Shown here: positions 24,917 through 37,100 of the stretch, one piece after another | Numbering within the stretch: position 1 is the first letter of the stretch | Layout: each line of letters opens with the position of its first letter | Assembly: GCF_914767665.1 (NCBI RefSeq) | Contig: NC_059504.1 | Span: 19,904,501-19,968,500, forward strand | Source: Harmonia axyridis | Lineage: Eukaryota; Arthropoda; Insecta; Coleoptera; Coccinellidae | Reading direction: 5' to 3' | DNA: 64,000 bases | Notes under the pieces: generated by a model | Database searches by the model: none | The model's input: the letters and a program-made list of their open reading frames with translations, nothing else | Told to the model about the DNA's origin: nothing | Translations under genes and position numbers: made by a program

Positions 24917-25162
24917 TTATAATATTGTATAAATAGCCAAAGCTCTCTTATATATTATTTCCTTCGCTCTCGGGAATAAAAGCATAATATCCGTCCAATC
25001 CTTCAAAGTTAAGACTCCAATATCAACTGTGGTTCTAGCTCTGAATGAAAAGTGATGTGGTATTCCATAAAATAATCCTTGGGGAAGCCCAAACATTTCA
25101 CCTTCATGAAGTATATCGTGAATTGTTTCAGTTAAATTTGAATGCACTGTCAGTACATCAAC
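24917..25162 (-). CDS. Channel exon 22 (last): C-terminal half of CNBD D and stop
   Basis: Acceptor ctgtag; 81 codons and a TAA stop at 24917-24919. VDVLTVHS, then EGEMFGLPQGLFYG, where the cassette Gly-Glu is Gly-Leu, FRARTTVDIGVLTLKDW and the final helix IMLLFPRAKEIIYKRA. The protein ends ten residues after the CNBD, so there is no long C-terminal tail. Confidence 0.9.
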   Translation of the reverse strand, partial: VDVLTVHSNLTETIHDILHEGEMFGLPQGLFYGIPHHFSFRARTTVDIGVLTLKDWTDIMLLFPRAKEIIYKRALAIYTIL

Positions 25163-28100
25163 CTACAGAAATAATAAAGTTATTTTTGTTTTATACCTAT
25201 TTCTTCAAAGATGTATTTGAATATTTCCAATAATATGGATATTCACTTTATGGGAGAATAATGGCAATTATCTTATAATTTTCACTAGATACTAACAATA
25301 GATTTTTCAATCTATCTAAATATTGCTACAGTTCCAAAATTGTAGTTACGCGATACGACCATATTTCCTTGCGTCCCATTTTGGAGCTTTAAATTTTATG
25401 TAACAATTTTAAATGTTATTATAGTTTGATGAATTAAGTAGTGAATTGATGACATTGCAAGCCGTAGTAAAAGTTGAAGATTGTGATTATTAACTGTGTT
25501 TGTCTTTGTGGGATAATATAGGTTAATCCTAAACTCCATGGCCCCAGAAACAATTCAACAGTGACCGATTTATTTATTTATCTTTTATCTATTACTTGAT
25601 TATGGGAACATAGTATTACTGCTGATCCTAACTGATACTTTGGCTCATATCAGTGGTTTATGCTGTCCAAAGTGTAGTGTTGCTGAACTACAGGTAGATA
25701 TAAGCTGCCTGTAGTAAAAAGAAATCCATTATTTTTGCATGAAAATCTAGGCTTCAATAATCATAATTAGAATGATCTAATTTAGGTCAAAAATGCGCCA
25801 TTTTGTTAGATAACTGATTGCCATTACGTCTTTCTGATAGGAGCCCTCGTTCCTATTTGCAAAAAAAATGAGACCATTGAGTCTATTTTCACAAATTTCT
25901 ATTGAAGCTAATTTTTCACCAGCAAAATTGTTCGCCATGGACAGGAACAGAGAATAATCACTTGGTGCTAGGTCCGGACTATAAGGTGAATGCATAAGAA
26001 CCTTCCAACGAAGCTCCCGGAGCTTCTGACGAGTCAATATTGATATGAGTCGCCTGGAGTTGTCCTGATGGAACACAACTCCTCTTCTATTAGCCAAAGC
26101 TGGCCGCTTTTGGGAGATTACTTCCTTCAGAAGGTCCAATTGTTGATAGTAGAGTTCCGAGTTAACAATTGTGCCATAGGGGAGCAGTTCATAGTAGATA
26201 ATTTCCTGCCAATCCCACCAAATATACAGCAAGACCTCCCTGGTGGTAAATCCTAGCTTGGCCACACCATTTCCGCCGGCTCACCGCGTTTTGATCACGA
26301 CCGTTTATGCTTGACGTTGTCGTAAGTGATTCACTTTTTATCACCAGTCACCAACCGCTTCAAAAGATGGAAATTCGGTCCATGAGTTTTTTTTTGCGTT
26401 AACTCGAGTGGGACCCATACATCGAGTTTCTTCTTGAGACCAACCTCATGAAAATGGTTCCAAACGGTTTTTCAGATCTGCAATTTTTAGATCTTGGGTG
26501 AGCGAAACAGTGTTTACATGACGATTGGACTCCATAATGTCCATAATTTCATCAACATTTTCGACAATTGGCCTTCCAGCGGGTGGTGCATTTTTGATAT
26601 CGAAATTACCGGAACGGTAATTCTAACGCCATCTAGTGAAACCCGATCAGACTTATACAACGCGAGATACAGAGAACTAAAGGCATATATTGGAAAAATA
26701 ATGGATTTCTGTTTACTACACCAATATATAACGATGTGCGGATCAGATACACATACATACAGACAAAAGGAACCAAAGTTATGCAGGATGAATAGGTTGA
26801 AATCAGATACCAAAAATTTTGTCATACCAAAAGTTGTCAGTTCACAATGCTTCTTCTACTTTCGGTACCGAATGATCAAAATAATTTCTCAGGCCGTTCC
26901 TATAAGCAAGTTCATAATATGAATATTCTGAAAAAACTATTCAGAATATTTTTACTCAGTTTTACCGACTCTTTACTTTGATGATCTCTGATAAAACAGT
27001 TGATAGAAACAAACGTTTTCTATTCGTTTCAATATCGTTTAAATGAAGAATTTAGTGATCACAGAGAATATGAACATCTAAACAGATATATTTTTTTCTT
27101 ACCTGGCCATGATGAACAAAATACATGGACTGATCAGAATCGCCATGTTGAACAATATAATTTCCAGGGAAAAACATTACTGGCACAATATAATTTGAGA
27201 GTTGTCTCAAAAAAGGTTCTTGCAAATTATGAAATAAGTAAGAATTACGAAGTTCTTCACCATAAACATCGTATTTTAGGGTACATTGATTCGTATAAGA
27301 AATTGTTTCAGTTATTATTCTAGGTAGCTGAAAAAAAAACATAAGTGAGTGGCAATTCGGAAAGTAAAATTCTATTCGCTGGTGATTAAAAAATTAACAC
27401 TGCTGTGTGTGAACTGGCGCTGGAAAACAAAAATAAAGTATACACAAAAAACAACTGATGGTTCTTACTACAAAAGTTCTTCTAAGAGGTCTAAGAGAGT
27501 CGCTGTACATTGATCTGAAATTTTTATTGAATTTTTTCTTAATAATTTAAAACCTCCAATTTTTTACTTGGAAAATAACTGAAGGTTACCAATTTTTCAT
27601 CATACCTACTTAATATGAGAATCATGATATACGCGCACTTGGCTTTATCATATTACGCTTTTTCAGTAGATATATAATATAAGTATATGGTTAAAACCTT
27701 CATGTTTAGCGCATTCTGAATGGAAAAATTCGAATTCTTCATTTACCTGTCTACCATTTCTCTTAGTCCACAGTTGCTTGACATAATTCCACATCTTCTC
27801 CATTTGATGATCACTTACATTTTCATTGAGCAAATGGTCTCTCAATTCATATATTCTCTCCTCATATCTGGTTAGAAAGGACGAATGTAAGCTCACGATA
27901 TTGGCAGCAATACCGATGAATATTCCTTGAAAAATAATGAGTCGTCTAATTGGTAGAATCGTTTGATCAATGTAAGGATCTCCGCTTTCGAGCGATCGAT
28001 AGAGCTGATACATTCAGAGAGCCTATGGGCCAATAGAGCTGGTAGACCCTCCAATATTGTCGAGAGTCGAAAGAACTTTCATCATTTGAATAAAAAAATG

Positions 28101-31100
28101 TGGTTCATTACCTATCATAAACTTGGCTGTTAACATCAATATTATCAGGAAAATTATCTCTATGTATCTTTTTGGCGATATGTCACCTATTCCAGTGTTT
28201 GTTGATACTCCAACAATGAAATATACACAGATGACGTACATCTCAAATTGTGACTGAAATATATACAAAATTTTGGTAAAAGCAGAAAAGAATTTTTCCA
28301 CTGAACAACTATAAAAAATATAAAACGTCAATACATATTTCTAGCACCACGCAATTCACAATGGATCCGTTATATTCTACAATAAATATTTCAATAGGAC
28401 AAAAAAAAATTTATCCTGAATGCTTTTGAAAAAAAATCACTTCAGAAATGAATACACAATATGGATGGTTCTCAGCTCATTGAAGTTCATTTAGATAAGA
28501 ATCAACCAACCATCATAGAACACAAAGTTGATACATTCTCGTCCATCTAACTATTCAATTGTGAAAATTGTACCTTAATTGTTGAATTAGGAGAACTTTT
28601 ATTACGATATTGTTCTGAGTTCTTTCTTTAGAAACCCGAGAATAGTTATTTATAATACAAGTGCAGAAGGCATTGATATTCTTCCACGAGTTCAAAATTC
28701 AAAAACGAGCCACGAAGTGACGAGTTTTGGAATGAACGAGTGGTAGAATGAGCCTTCTGTACGAGTATTATACATTATTTTCTCTAATTCTGTGGTTATT
28801 CCGTTCATTCTTCCACATCTTGTAGAACAAAATCGTGGGAGAATATATCAGAAACGAACAGTTTTCATGGTTATATTTTATTATTCTATGTTGGTACTCC
28901 GAGCTTTCCGCCACGGCTTTATCTGTCAATTCATCAATTTGCCTTGAAGAAATCAGTTCTGCCAACCAACATTTTTCAATGCAAAAATCACTAAATTATA
29001 TTTATGGAAATATTTTATTAATTTCAATGAAAATGCAATGAATTAGAGAAAATAATGTATAATACTCGTACAGAAGGCTCATTCTACCACTCGTTCATTC
29101 CAAAACTCGCCACTTCGTGGCTCGTTTTTGCATTTTAAACTCGTGGAAGAATATCAATGCCTTCTGCACTTGTATTATAAATAACTATTCTCTAATTCAT
29201 TGCATTTTCATTGAAATTAATGAAATATTTCCATAAATATATTTTAGTGATTTTTGCATTGAGAAATGTTGGTTGGCAGAACTGATTTCTTTAAGGCAAA
29301 TTGATGAATTGACAGATAAAGCCGTGGCGGAAAGTTCGGAGTACCAACATAGAATAATAAAATATTACCATGAAAACTGTGCGTTTCTGATATATTCTCG
29401 CACGATTTTGTTCTACAAGATGTGGAAGAATGAACGGAATAACCACAGAATTAGAGAAACACTAATATAAGGTAGGCACGCACATTTCTCAAAGCAATGT
29501 GTACTTATATCAATTAGATAGGCTTTTAATGTAAAATTCATTTAAGGGTTCTTTCTGAACTGTGTATCTGTGTAACTTAATTCAGTGCCTATATAGAGCA
29601 TTTGATAACATAAATTGATAATCTCTTAGAATAGTCATTTTAAAGGAGAGAAGCACCTGTAGAAGCTTAAAATTGGGATACGTTCGAATATGATTTTTCA
29701 TGTGACACTTTCTCAAAACATTTGCAAATAGATTAAGATTTGATTGAGTGGGTTCTGTTGCACTGCGATCTAATGGTCTATTGTGCCCCATACTCCATAA
29801 AAGCTCTGATGGAGGGCACATAGGCCATTTACATTTGCAAATAACATATATTAAAAAAATGAATTTGGGCTTTCTTCACTTTGTCATTTCTTAATCAGCA
29901 TAGGACATAAAATTTAGTAAACTAGCCGTAAAATGTTTCCCACCTATATATATTAAGAATAAACTTACCCTTGGACGTTCGTAGAAAATTTTAGCCCAGG
30001 AATCTGTGTAACAAACAAATATTGGACAGGCAAACATGTACCAAACACACGAAAATAAATGGACCATCAAGCCTATCCAAACGAAAATAGAGCTGAAACA
30101 ACAAACCAATTGGTAAAATGATATGTATAATCCGAACAGCTTGAACTCTGCAATACGAACAGAAGAATATAATGCAGAAGATTCGATTCCTTTGAGAGTA
30201 TCAGGAGAAGGACTAGATTAAGGTTTTGATTCAGTGGAATTAGTGAACAAAATAAATCGTACTATGATCCAATAGATGAAAGAGAAAATCAAAAATGGAC
30301 ACGAGGTGATGACGAAGAAAATTGAGGCACAGAGTTTTAGGAAGATGATGAGATAGTTTCTGATGTCAGTAGAGAAAATAAACCTCTGACAACGAAGAAC
30401 CTGTTCAGAAAGTGTCCACTAGAAAGACGACCATATAATTCAATTCATGTCTTTGATGGGCAGAAATACATATTTTTATATAAAGTACAGCATTTCTTTA
30501 TGAAAATGAGCTTGCACGCTCTAGAAATGTTTCTATAATCCGAACTTCGTTCGGATTATCTATACATTACTTTTTTTTTTGTTCTGGTTCCCACGAAAGG
30601 AGATATCCTGTAATATTTAGAGAACATCGTGAGAACCAAGGGCAAGAAGGTATAAGAATCGGTGTTCTTTTTGAATTTATGAAGGTTATATGCCTCGGGG
30701 AACACATCCCTAGGCAATGTGTTCCAGAGCCTTGCTGTTCGTTGGATGAACGAGTCTTTGAAAAGAGATGTTCTGCAGGTCTCCAACGCGACCACAAAGG
30801 GGTGTGAAGACTGAACTTGACGGATTAACCTCGAAGAGACTGCCAAAGGAGGAACGATTGTTGATATTTCAGAAGAGCATCGCCCATGAAAATATCTATA
30901 AAATAGAGACAGATCGCTAACTTTTCTACGGTGTTCCAAAGGGGTGAGCGAGTTTGTAAGCGAGGCATCACCGATGAGACGAATTGCCCTTTTTTGGACA
31001 GAATTCAGCAGTTTCAGAACATGGTTAGGTGCCACACTCCAAGCATGGGAACAGTATTCCAGGACAGGTCGTATCTGTGCTTTATAAATCATAAGTAGCT

Positions 31101-34100
31101 GACTGGAAGTGAAATAACTCCTAGCACGAAACAGAAAACCAAGTTTTTGGGATGCACTTTTGGCAATTGATCCCACGTGATCTTTCCAAAAAAGGTTATT
31201 GCTGATGGTGATACCAAGCATCGAGATGGATGACTTCAAAGATATAGTTACTCCTGACAAGCTTATGTTGGCCATACTGAGATCGGCCTTTCTAGAGAAA
31301 AGACATATTTGTGTTTTGTCTGCATTGAAATCCACCAAGTTATTCGGTCCCCATTCAAGAATTATTGCCAAGTCCATATTTATGTTATGAACATTTCTTC
31401 CTCGTTCGTAACTGATTTGGCGGGCTGGTATTGGAGCCCTGGAAGAGAAGGCGGTATGGAGGGTACTATCATCCACGAAACTGTGTATTGGACATGAAGT
31501 TGCTCCCAACAGATCATTGATGTGTATTTAAAAACACGATAACTCCCAAACGTAAAAACTTATGAACTTGAAATTTTCAGGTTAGTTTCGGATCTCGTCT
31601 TCGAAATCCAATAAATTCCGATATAACAAAGGTGTGGTAACTTCAGCTCTCAAGAATATGTTCATACTTACAATAGCTTAAGCACCAAACGATTCACCAT
31701 CAAGTTTGTCCTTTTGCAACTGAAAAATTCTTTAACGTCCCAAATTCTCAACAGAGTGCAAAGTTTCAGAACGGAGAATGTAGTGTATGGCTCAATTCCG
31801 AATATAATTGGCAAAAGGAAAGCCGCATAAGGAAATGGAGCATTTGCCACAAAGTCAACTATCCTCTTCGTCTTTCTGGAGAAATATCTACAAAAATGTT
31901 TCCAGTGCATTCTATATCTGGAAGTTAGTTCCTATATTATACTTTCTCTTTATCCTCTTATTATCGGTTACATAATCGCTGAAACGATTTAAATATGCTG
32001 TGTGAAGTTCCATGAATATTTTCCAAAGATGCACTAAGTCGATAATCACCATAATTAAAATTAACATGAAGTTAAAATCTTGAAAAGCAAACTGGTATGT
32101 CACTACTATGAAGTTAAGGTATCCACAAATTACACAAAGTAGAGCTGAAAACATTTATGTCATTAAACATTCAGAAATTATCAATATTCCAAAAAAGAAT
32201 GTCATATAAATACAATATAAATATGTTTTTCAGTGTTATAGTTTATCCAAAGTCACTTGGAGGAAGCTGAATATTTCGATTATACAAGGGTTGTCCAAGT
32301 TCCCAGAGATTCCTTTGGGTTCAGTGAATTTATTGCCTAGCAATACTTTCAAATAAACCTCGGTATTCAGCGGATCGCGGTATCCTCTTCAAAGGGACAT
32401 CTATGACCAAGCGTTTTTATGGACTAGTTCAAGTGACTTTGGATATACTATACCTATCAGATTAAAAAATAACATTTCTGGAAGAATAAGTGTCTCATAG
32501 AGGCTCAGTTTTTTTTTGACTAATAACGAGTGGTCCGTAAATTACATGAAACAGATCCTGGAAACTGTTAGCATTTTCTGAATGATACAGACCGTACCTG
32601 TGCTTCGACAGATTCTAACTTGTAAAATATAAAATTTCCATAATCAGTAAAAAAAATCATCCACTTTGTCATATCAGTAGGAATGAATAATATCCTTACC
32701 TAATACATATAAGACTTTCGATTCCGGTAATATTACCATATTAAACCACCTTTTGGGGGTTAATATGAAGAGAAGGGTAATGAGTTCAGTTTTTGCTACT
32801 TTGAGTCTCTTCTGTGGTTTCAGGTCTCCTCCACTCATCTATAGAAGAAACAATGAAATTGATTCACAAATTATCACAAATTGAACGAGGAATTAAAAAA
32901 AGATTTTTTTTTTGTAATATTCCAGTGGCGTGCCAATTTTTTCTCTCGAAAAATAAATAAACTTCAACACCCCTTATCTCGGAATACGAAGCATTTACGA
33001 ACTAAAGTTATAGGGTAACATTTCATCACTTTTTTATGTAGAATCACCCCCTGAAGCTTGTCGCATATATTCAGTACCATCCTGTATGAATTAACATGAA
33101 TTGTGCATTTTTTATATTACGTGATTTATAATTTAAACAGTTAAGCTGAATTTGACCTATTTTCTTCAATTATTATTTTGCTTTATCTAAATGGTCTAGG
33201 AAGTTTTAAAAATTCATTTAAATTTGGTTATTCACGAAGGTTTATTTATGGAAATGCTGAACTAATTTTTGTTCAAATTATGAACAATTTTTTTTGTATT
33301 GGAATTGCATAATTTCCATTTAGTTCGATTCTAGAATCCTGACATATGAAAGCATTTTCGATGTATACGAAAGTATTGAACTAACCTTCGACTTCTGGTC
33401 ATATCCCAAGGATTCTGATAGAGAGGTTTCGAATGAAGAAATAGGTTTCAAAGATTCATCTTCATTATCTTCTGATGTTTCAGAAGGTATATCTGGAAAA
33501 GAATCAGACTCTTCATCGATCATAGTTATGGGTATACAAAAGTCTTTGTGTTCCTCTCTGGCGAACGACATGGCAATCTTATCCTTGATTTCCGGATATC
33601 TCTAAAAGTTAAGTGAGTTATTTTTTTCGTTAAAGTTGACCAAGTGATAGGTGTTAAATACTTTACAAAATGTCTCAAAAGAAAGTTTATAAATGTGAAG
33701 AAGCGATAAAAAAAAGTCGTTCGTCGAAAAAATGTTTATTTATTATGAAAATAAACTATTTTCTTGAAAATAATATCACCAAAAGTATACCCTTCCATTC
33801 AAGGCACCCACTCAATCTAACACTGGAATGCCTGATAACGGCTTGGCAAGTATGCTTGGACAAAAAATCCTCCATATGGTATACCGATGTATAAAAATCA
33901 GAAAAAAAGCACAGGTATTGAGGATCTCTAGATCATTGGGAAGTGAGCCCTATATCCTGCAAACAGAGACACTAGCTGTCTTCACTTGCCCAAGAGTGTT
34001 TCAAAAAAAAATCTCAAGGGGGTGCGTATTTACATCACTAGGGACAGCCAGGCCACACTGAGGTCCTTAGAATCATATAGCCAGGTGTCTCTACTGACAT

Positions 34101-37100
34101 GAGAGTACCGTAATACCATAAAGGAACTGACCAAAGGCAATAAAGTAACTCTACTATAGGTACCGAGGCATTGTGCTATTGAAGGAAACGAAAAAGCCGA
34201 TGAACTTGCAAAAAAGGCATCAAGGTTAACACGTGTTGCTCTTGAGCTTTTCTGTGAGCTTGAAAAATACCAATACGAGACAGCGGTCCAACAATGGGAG
34301 GGGGACAATAGGAAAACCCTATGGAGGAATACGGATCTAGCTCAGGCAAAGAAATTTGCGGTGGTTTCACCGACCTATACAAGAAAGCTCCTGATGCTAC
34401 CACCAGCTGAGGTTGTAACGCATGGGTAAGTCAGCAGATGAGATCTGCAAACTCTGTGGAAAAGAGGTAGAAACAGCCAAACACATTGTGTGCAAATGCT
34501 CGGAGCTGACTGGCCTAAGAACCACTCATATGAGTGTCAGTTGTGAATACTCACGAAATAATAGTCAAGGCTCCTAAGGATGTTGTTGGTTTCATCAACA
34601 GCATCGGCGGCCTTCTTGGGTTTGTATGAATAGCTAGGGTGAGAACAAAAGATCAACTTGGTCGCAGTTCCCGGTAGGCTAATAGAGCCCTAACGTCCCC
34701 GATTTAGTGAAATAATAATGGCTCCATTTAATTACGAATATTTTATTTTAACCAACTCCTCTGCAATTGGTATACTAATGTAACTTTTAGATTCAAAGAA
34801 ACCCCACAGGTAATGTCCATATGCGTCAAATCAGGACTGCGGAGGGGAATGAACTATAGCGGCTAAATATTAAATTCCCAAGCCTTTCTGAATCGTTACG
34901 TTGTCACTGTAAGCCAAAACAAATACAAGGTGCGGCAGAGCCGATTGACGAGTTTCAACTGGCTATTTGAAAAAAATGGTTGAAGTTCGAAAAAAACGGT
35001 TTCATTCATTCGAAGCAGTAAAAAATATAGTTTTTTTGCTCAAGTTCTGAATACGATATCACTAATATGACAGGCGTCAGCAGCGACACACTAATGTAGT
35101 CGATTTTGGATGTTTTCGACCGCTCTTCGGTATATCTCGAACGGTATGGCCGGATTTCTTCAGTGATTCGCTGCTTGAGTTCTGACAGGGTGTGTGGTCG
35201 ATGTTTGAAGACCTTATCTTTAAGGTGGCTCCAAATGAAGAAGTTGGAGATGCTAAAATCTGGTGAGCGCGCTGGGCAACCCATGTCCCCTCTCAGTGAG
35301 ACCAGTCTCCCTAAGAACATCTGTCTCAAAACAGCTAATGAAGTTCGAGCTGTGTGGGCTGTAGCGTCATCCTGCTGGAACCAGATGTAACCCAGATTGT
35401 GTTTCCCAAGAAGTGCAGGCTGTAGGAAGGTTTCCGACATTGACACATAATGAGGAAATTTACTGTGACGGTGACACTTTCCTCCTCGAAAAAATAAGGG
35501 CCTATCACTCCGAATTGAGACACAGCCCACCAAACTTTGACCTTAGGTGAATGGAGTGGGTCTTTCATGGAATTGAAGAGAATTAAATGCAGCCCAGTAC
35601 CGGAAATTTTGCTCATTCACTCTTCCAGAAAGGTGAAAATATACCTCATCACAACTGAAAAAAGTTGCTCTTGGGGAGATGCGCTGAAACATTTCTTCAC
35701 AAAGATTTTTGCGGTTCAGCAGCACTCAAATCTAAAACAAGCATAATTTTATACGGGTGGAATGATGAATCCTCGTTCAGAATCATCCTCAAAGATCGGT
35801 CTTGGTGAATGCTCGACTGCTACTCGAACAGCCTTCTCATTTTCCGGTGTTCTTACTGTTCTCGGTGGTCCATGTCCTCGCCCTCGTCGATTACTTCTTG
35901 TTTCCCCAAGTTGGCGAGCCCAAGTTTTGATTGTATTTGCAGAGGGGACTGAAAAGTTGACAGGAATGCCGAAATACCCTCTGGGTCGCGGCGATCATAG
36001 AACGGTTATTTTCGTAAAACGTGCGAACGGAAAAGTCTCGATGCACTCCGGTCCAAATCCTGGTGCTGACTAAAAACTACTGACTCTAAGGAACACAAAG
36101 TCCCCTTTCGTACCTTCCTGTCCCCACCACATCCCGAGCAATGACCTGTCAAAACTCGTCAATCGGCCGTGCCGCACCCTGCATAAACCTTCTGAGACAC
36201 CTCGTAATTGTATAAAAATTATCAATAAAGTTCTATAATTATTTTTTTTTAACACGTGTGGTATGAATTTATATTCTTATGTTGTCTTACATTCAAAATA
36301 CGATAGAAGTCTTCTGTTTTCATGTACAAAGTATCCATATTGGTCAAAGCTGTGGCTGTAGAGAGCATTCTAGATTTCACATGATTTCCAATATTTCCGA
36401 GCATACCTCCAACTCCAATGGAAGTAACCATTTCTTCATAAAAGTTGTGATAGAATTTGATCTCCAGCTGAAAATATCGGAGCATTATAACTGGAACTTG
36501 TTATTGCTATTTTTATTGATAAAACTTATTCTCAAGTTGATACTTATCATTCACATTCCTGACAATATAGGTAACAAAAAACTCTTTGGACTATCGATAT
36601 GTATATTTATATATTCGATTGAGATGGTCTTCTATCTATAAAACAGCTTAAACCATAAACAATAATATAGGGTCTTTATAAATTATTGTAATTCATAGCA
36701 GCCTTGGAAATATTTTTAATTTACTTATGATTTGTTTTGAAACAGAGAGTTCAAAAAATTTTAATGAAAATTTATAGTCCTTAATAATTTATGGTTATCA
36801 ACGATTTAGAAATTTTTCTATAGAGGGTGTTCGATGCTCGCTGTGAGCATCTCAAGAAAGAATCGGAGAAAGAATCGGAGAAAGAATCTAGTCCTACTCT
36901 ACCTCTGATAACAGTATGTACAGTTACTCCCGGGATATCCTGCATAGAATATTTTAATTGATTATTAACAAGTTTCATACTTTGCATGTTTCAAATATTA
37001 AAAAGTAGATATTAACATTTATGGAGCTCTTATAGAAAACTCAACAATTTGAAAGATGGCTTAGATTCTAAAATGAATGAACAGAGTATTTACATCTAAA

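Noticed and set aside
29582..29821. 79-codon minus-strand frame between channel exons 18 and 19
   Set aside because: Exons 18 and 19 join in phase and give a continuous turret-pore; the frame shows no channel motif and is probably repeat-derived.
35762..36073. 103-codon plus-strand frame
   Set aside because: It is the antisense of the transposase N-terminal region, which has clear family motifs on the minus strand.
36781..36987. Minus-strand frame considered as an extra exon inside CNBD C
   Set aside because: Exons 12 and 13 join perfectly in frame and in domain structure without it; the frame is partly a 12-bp tandem repeat.
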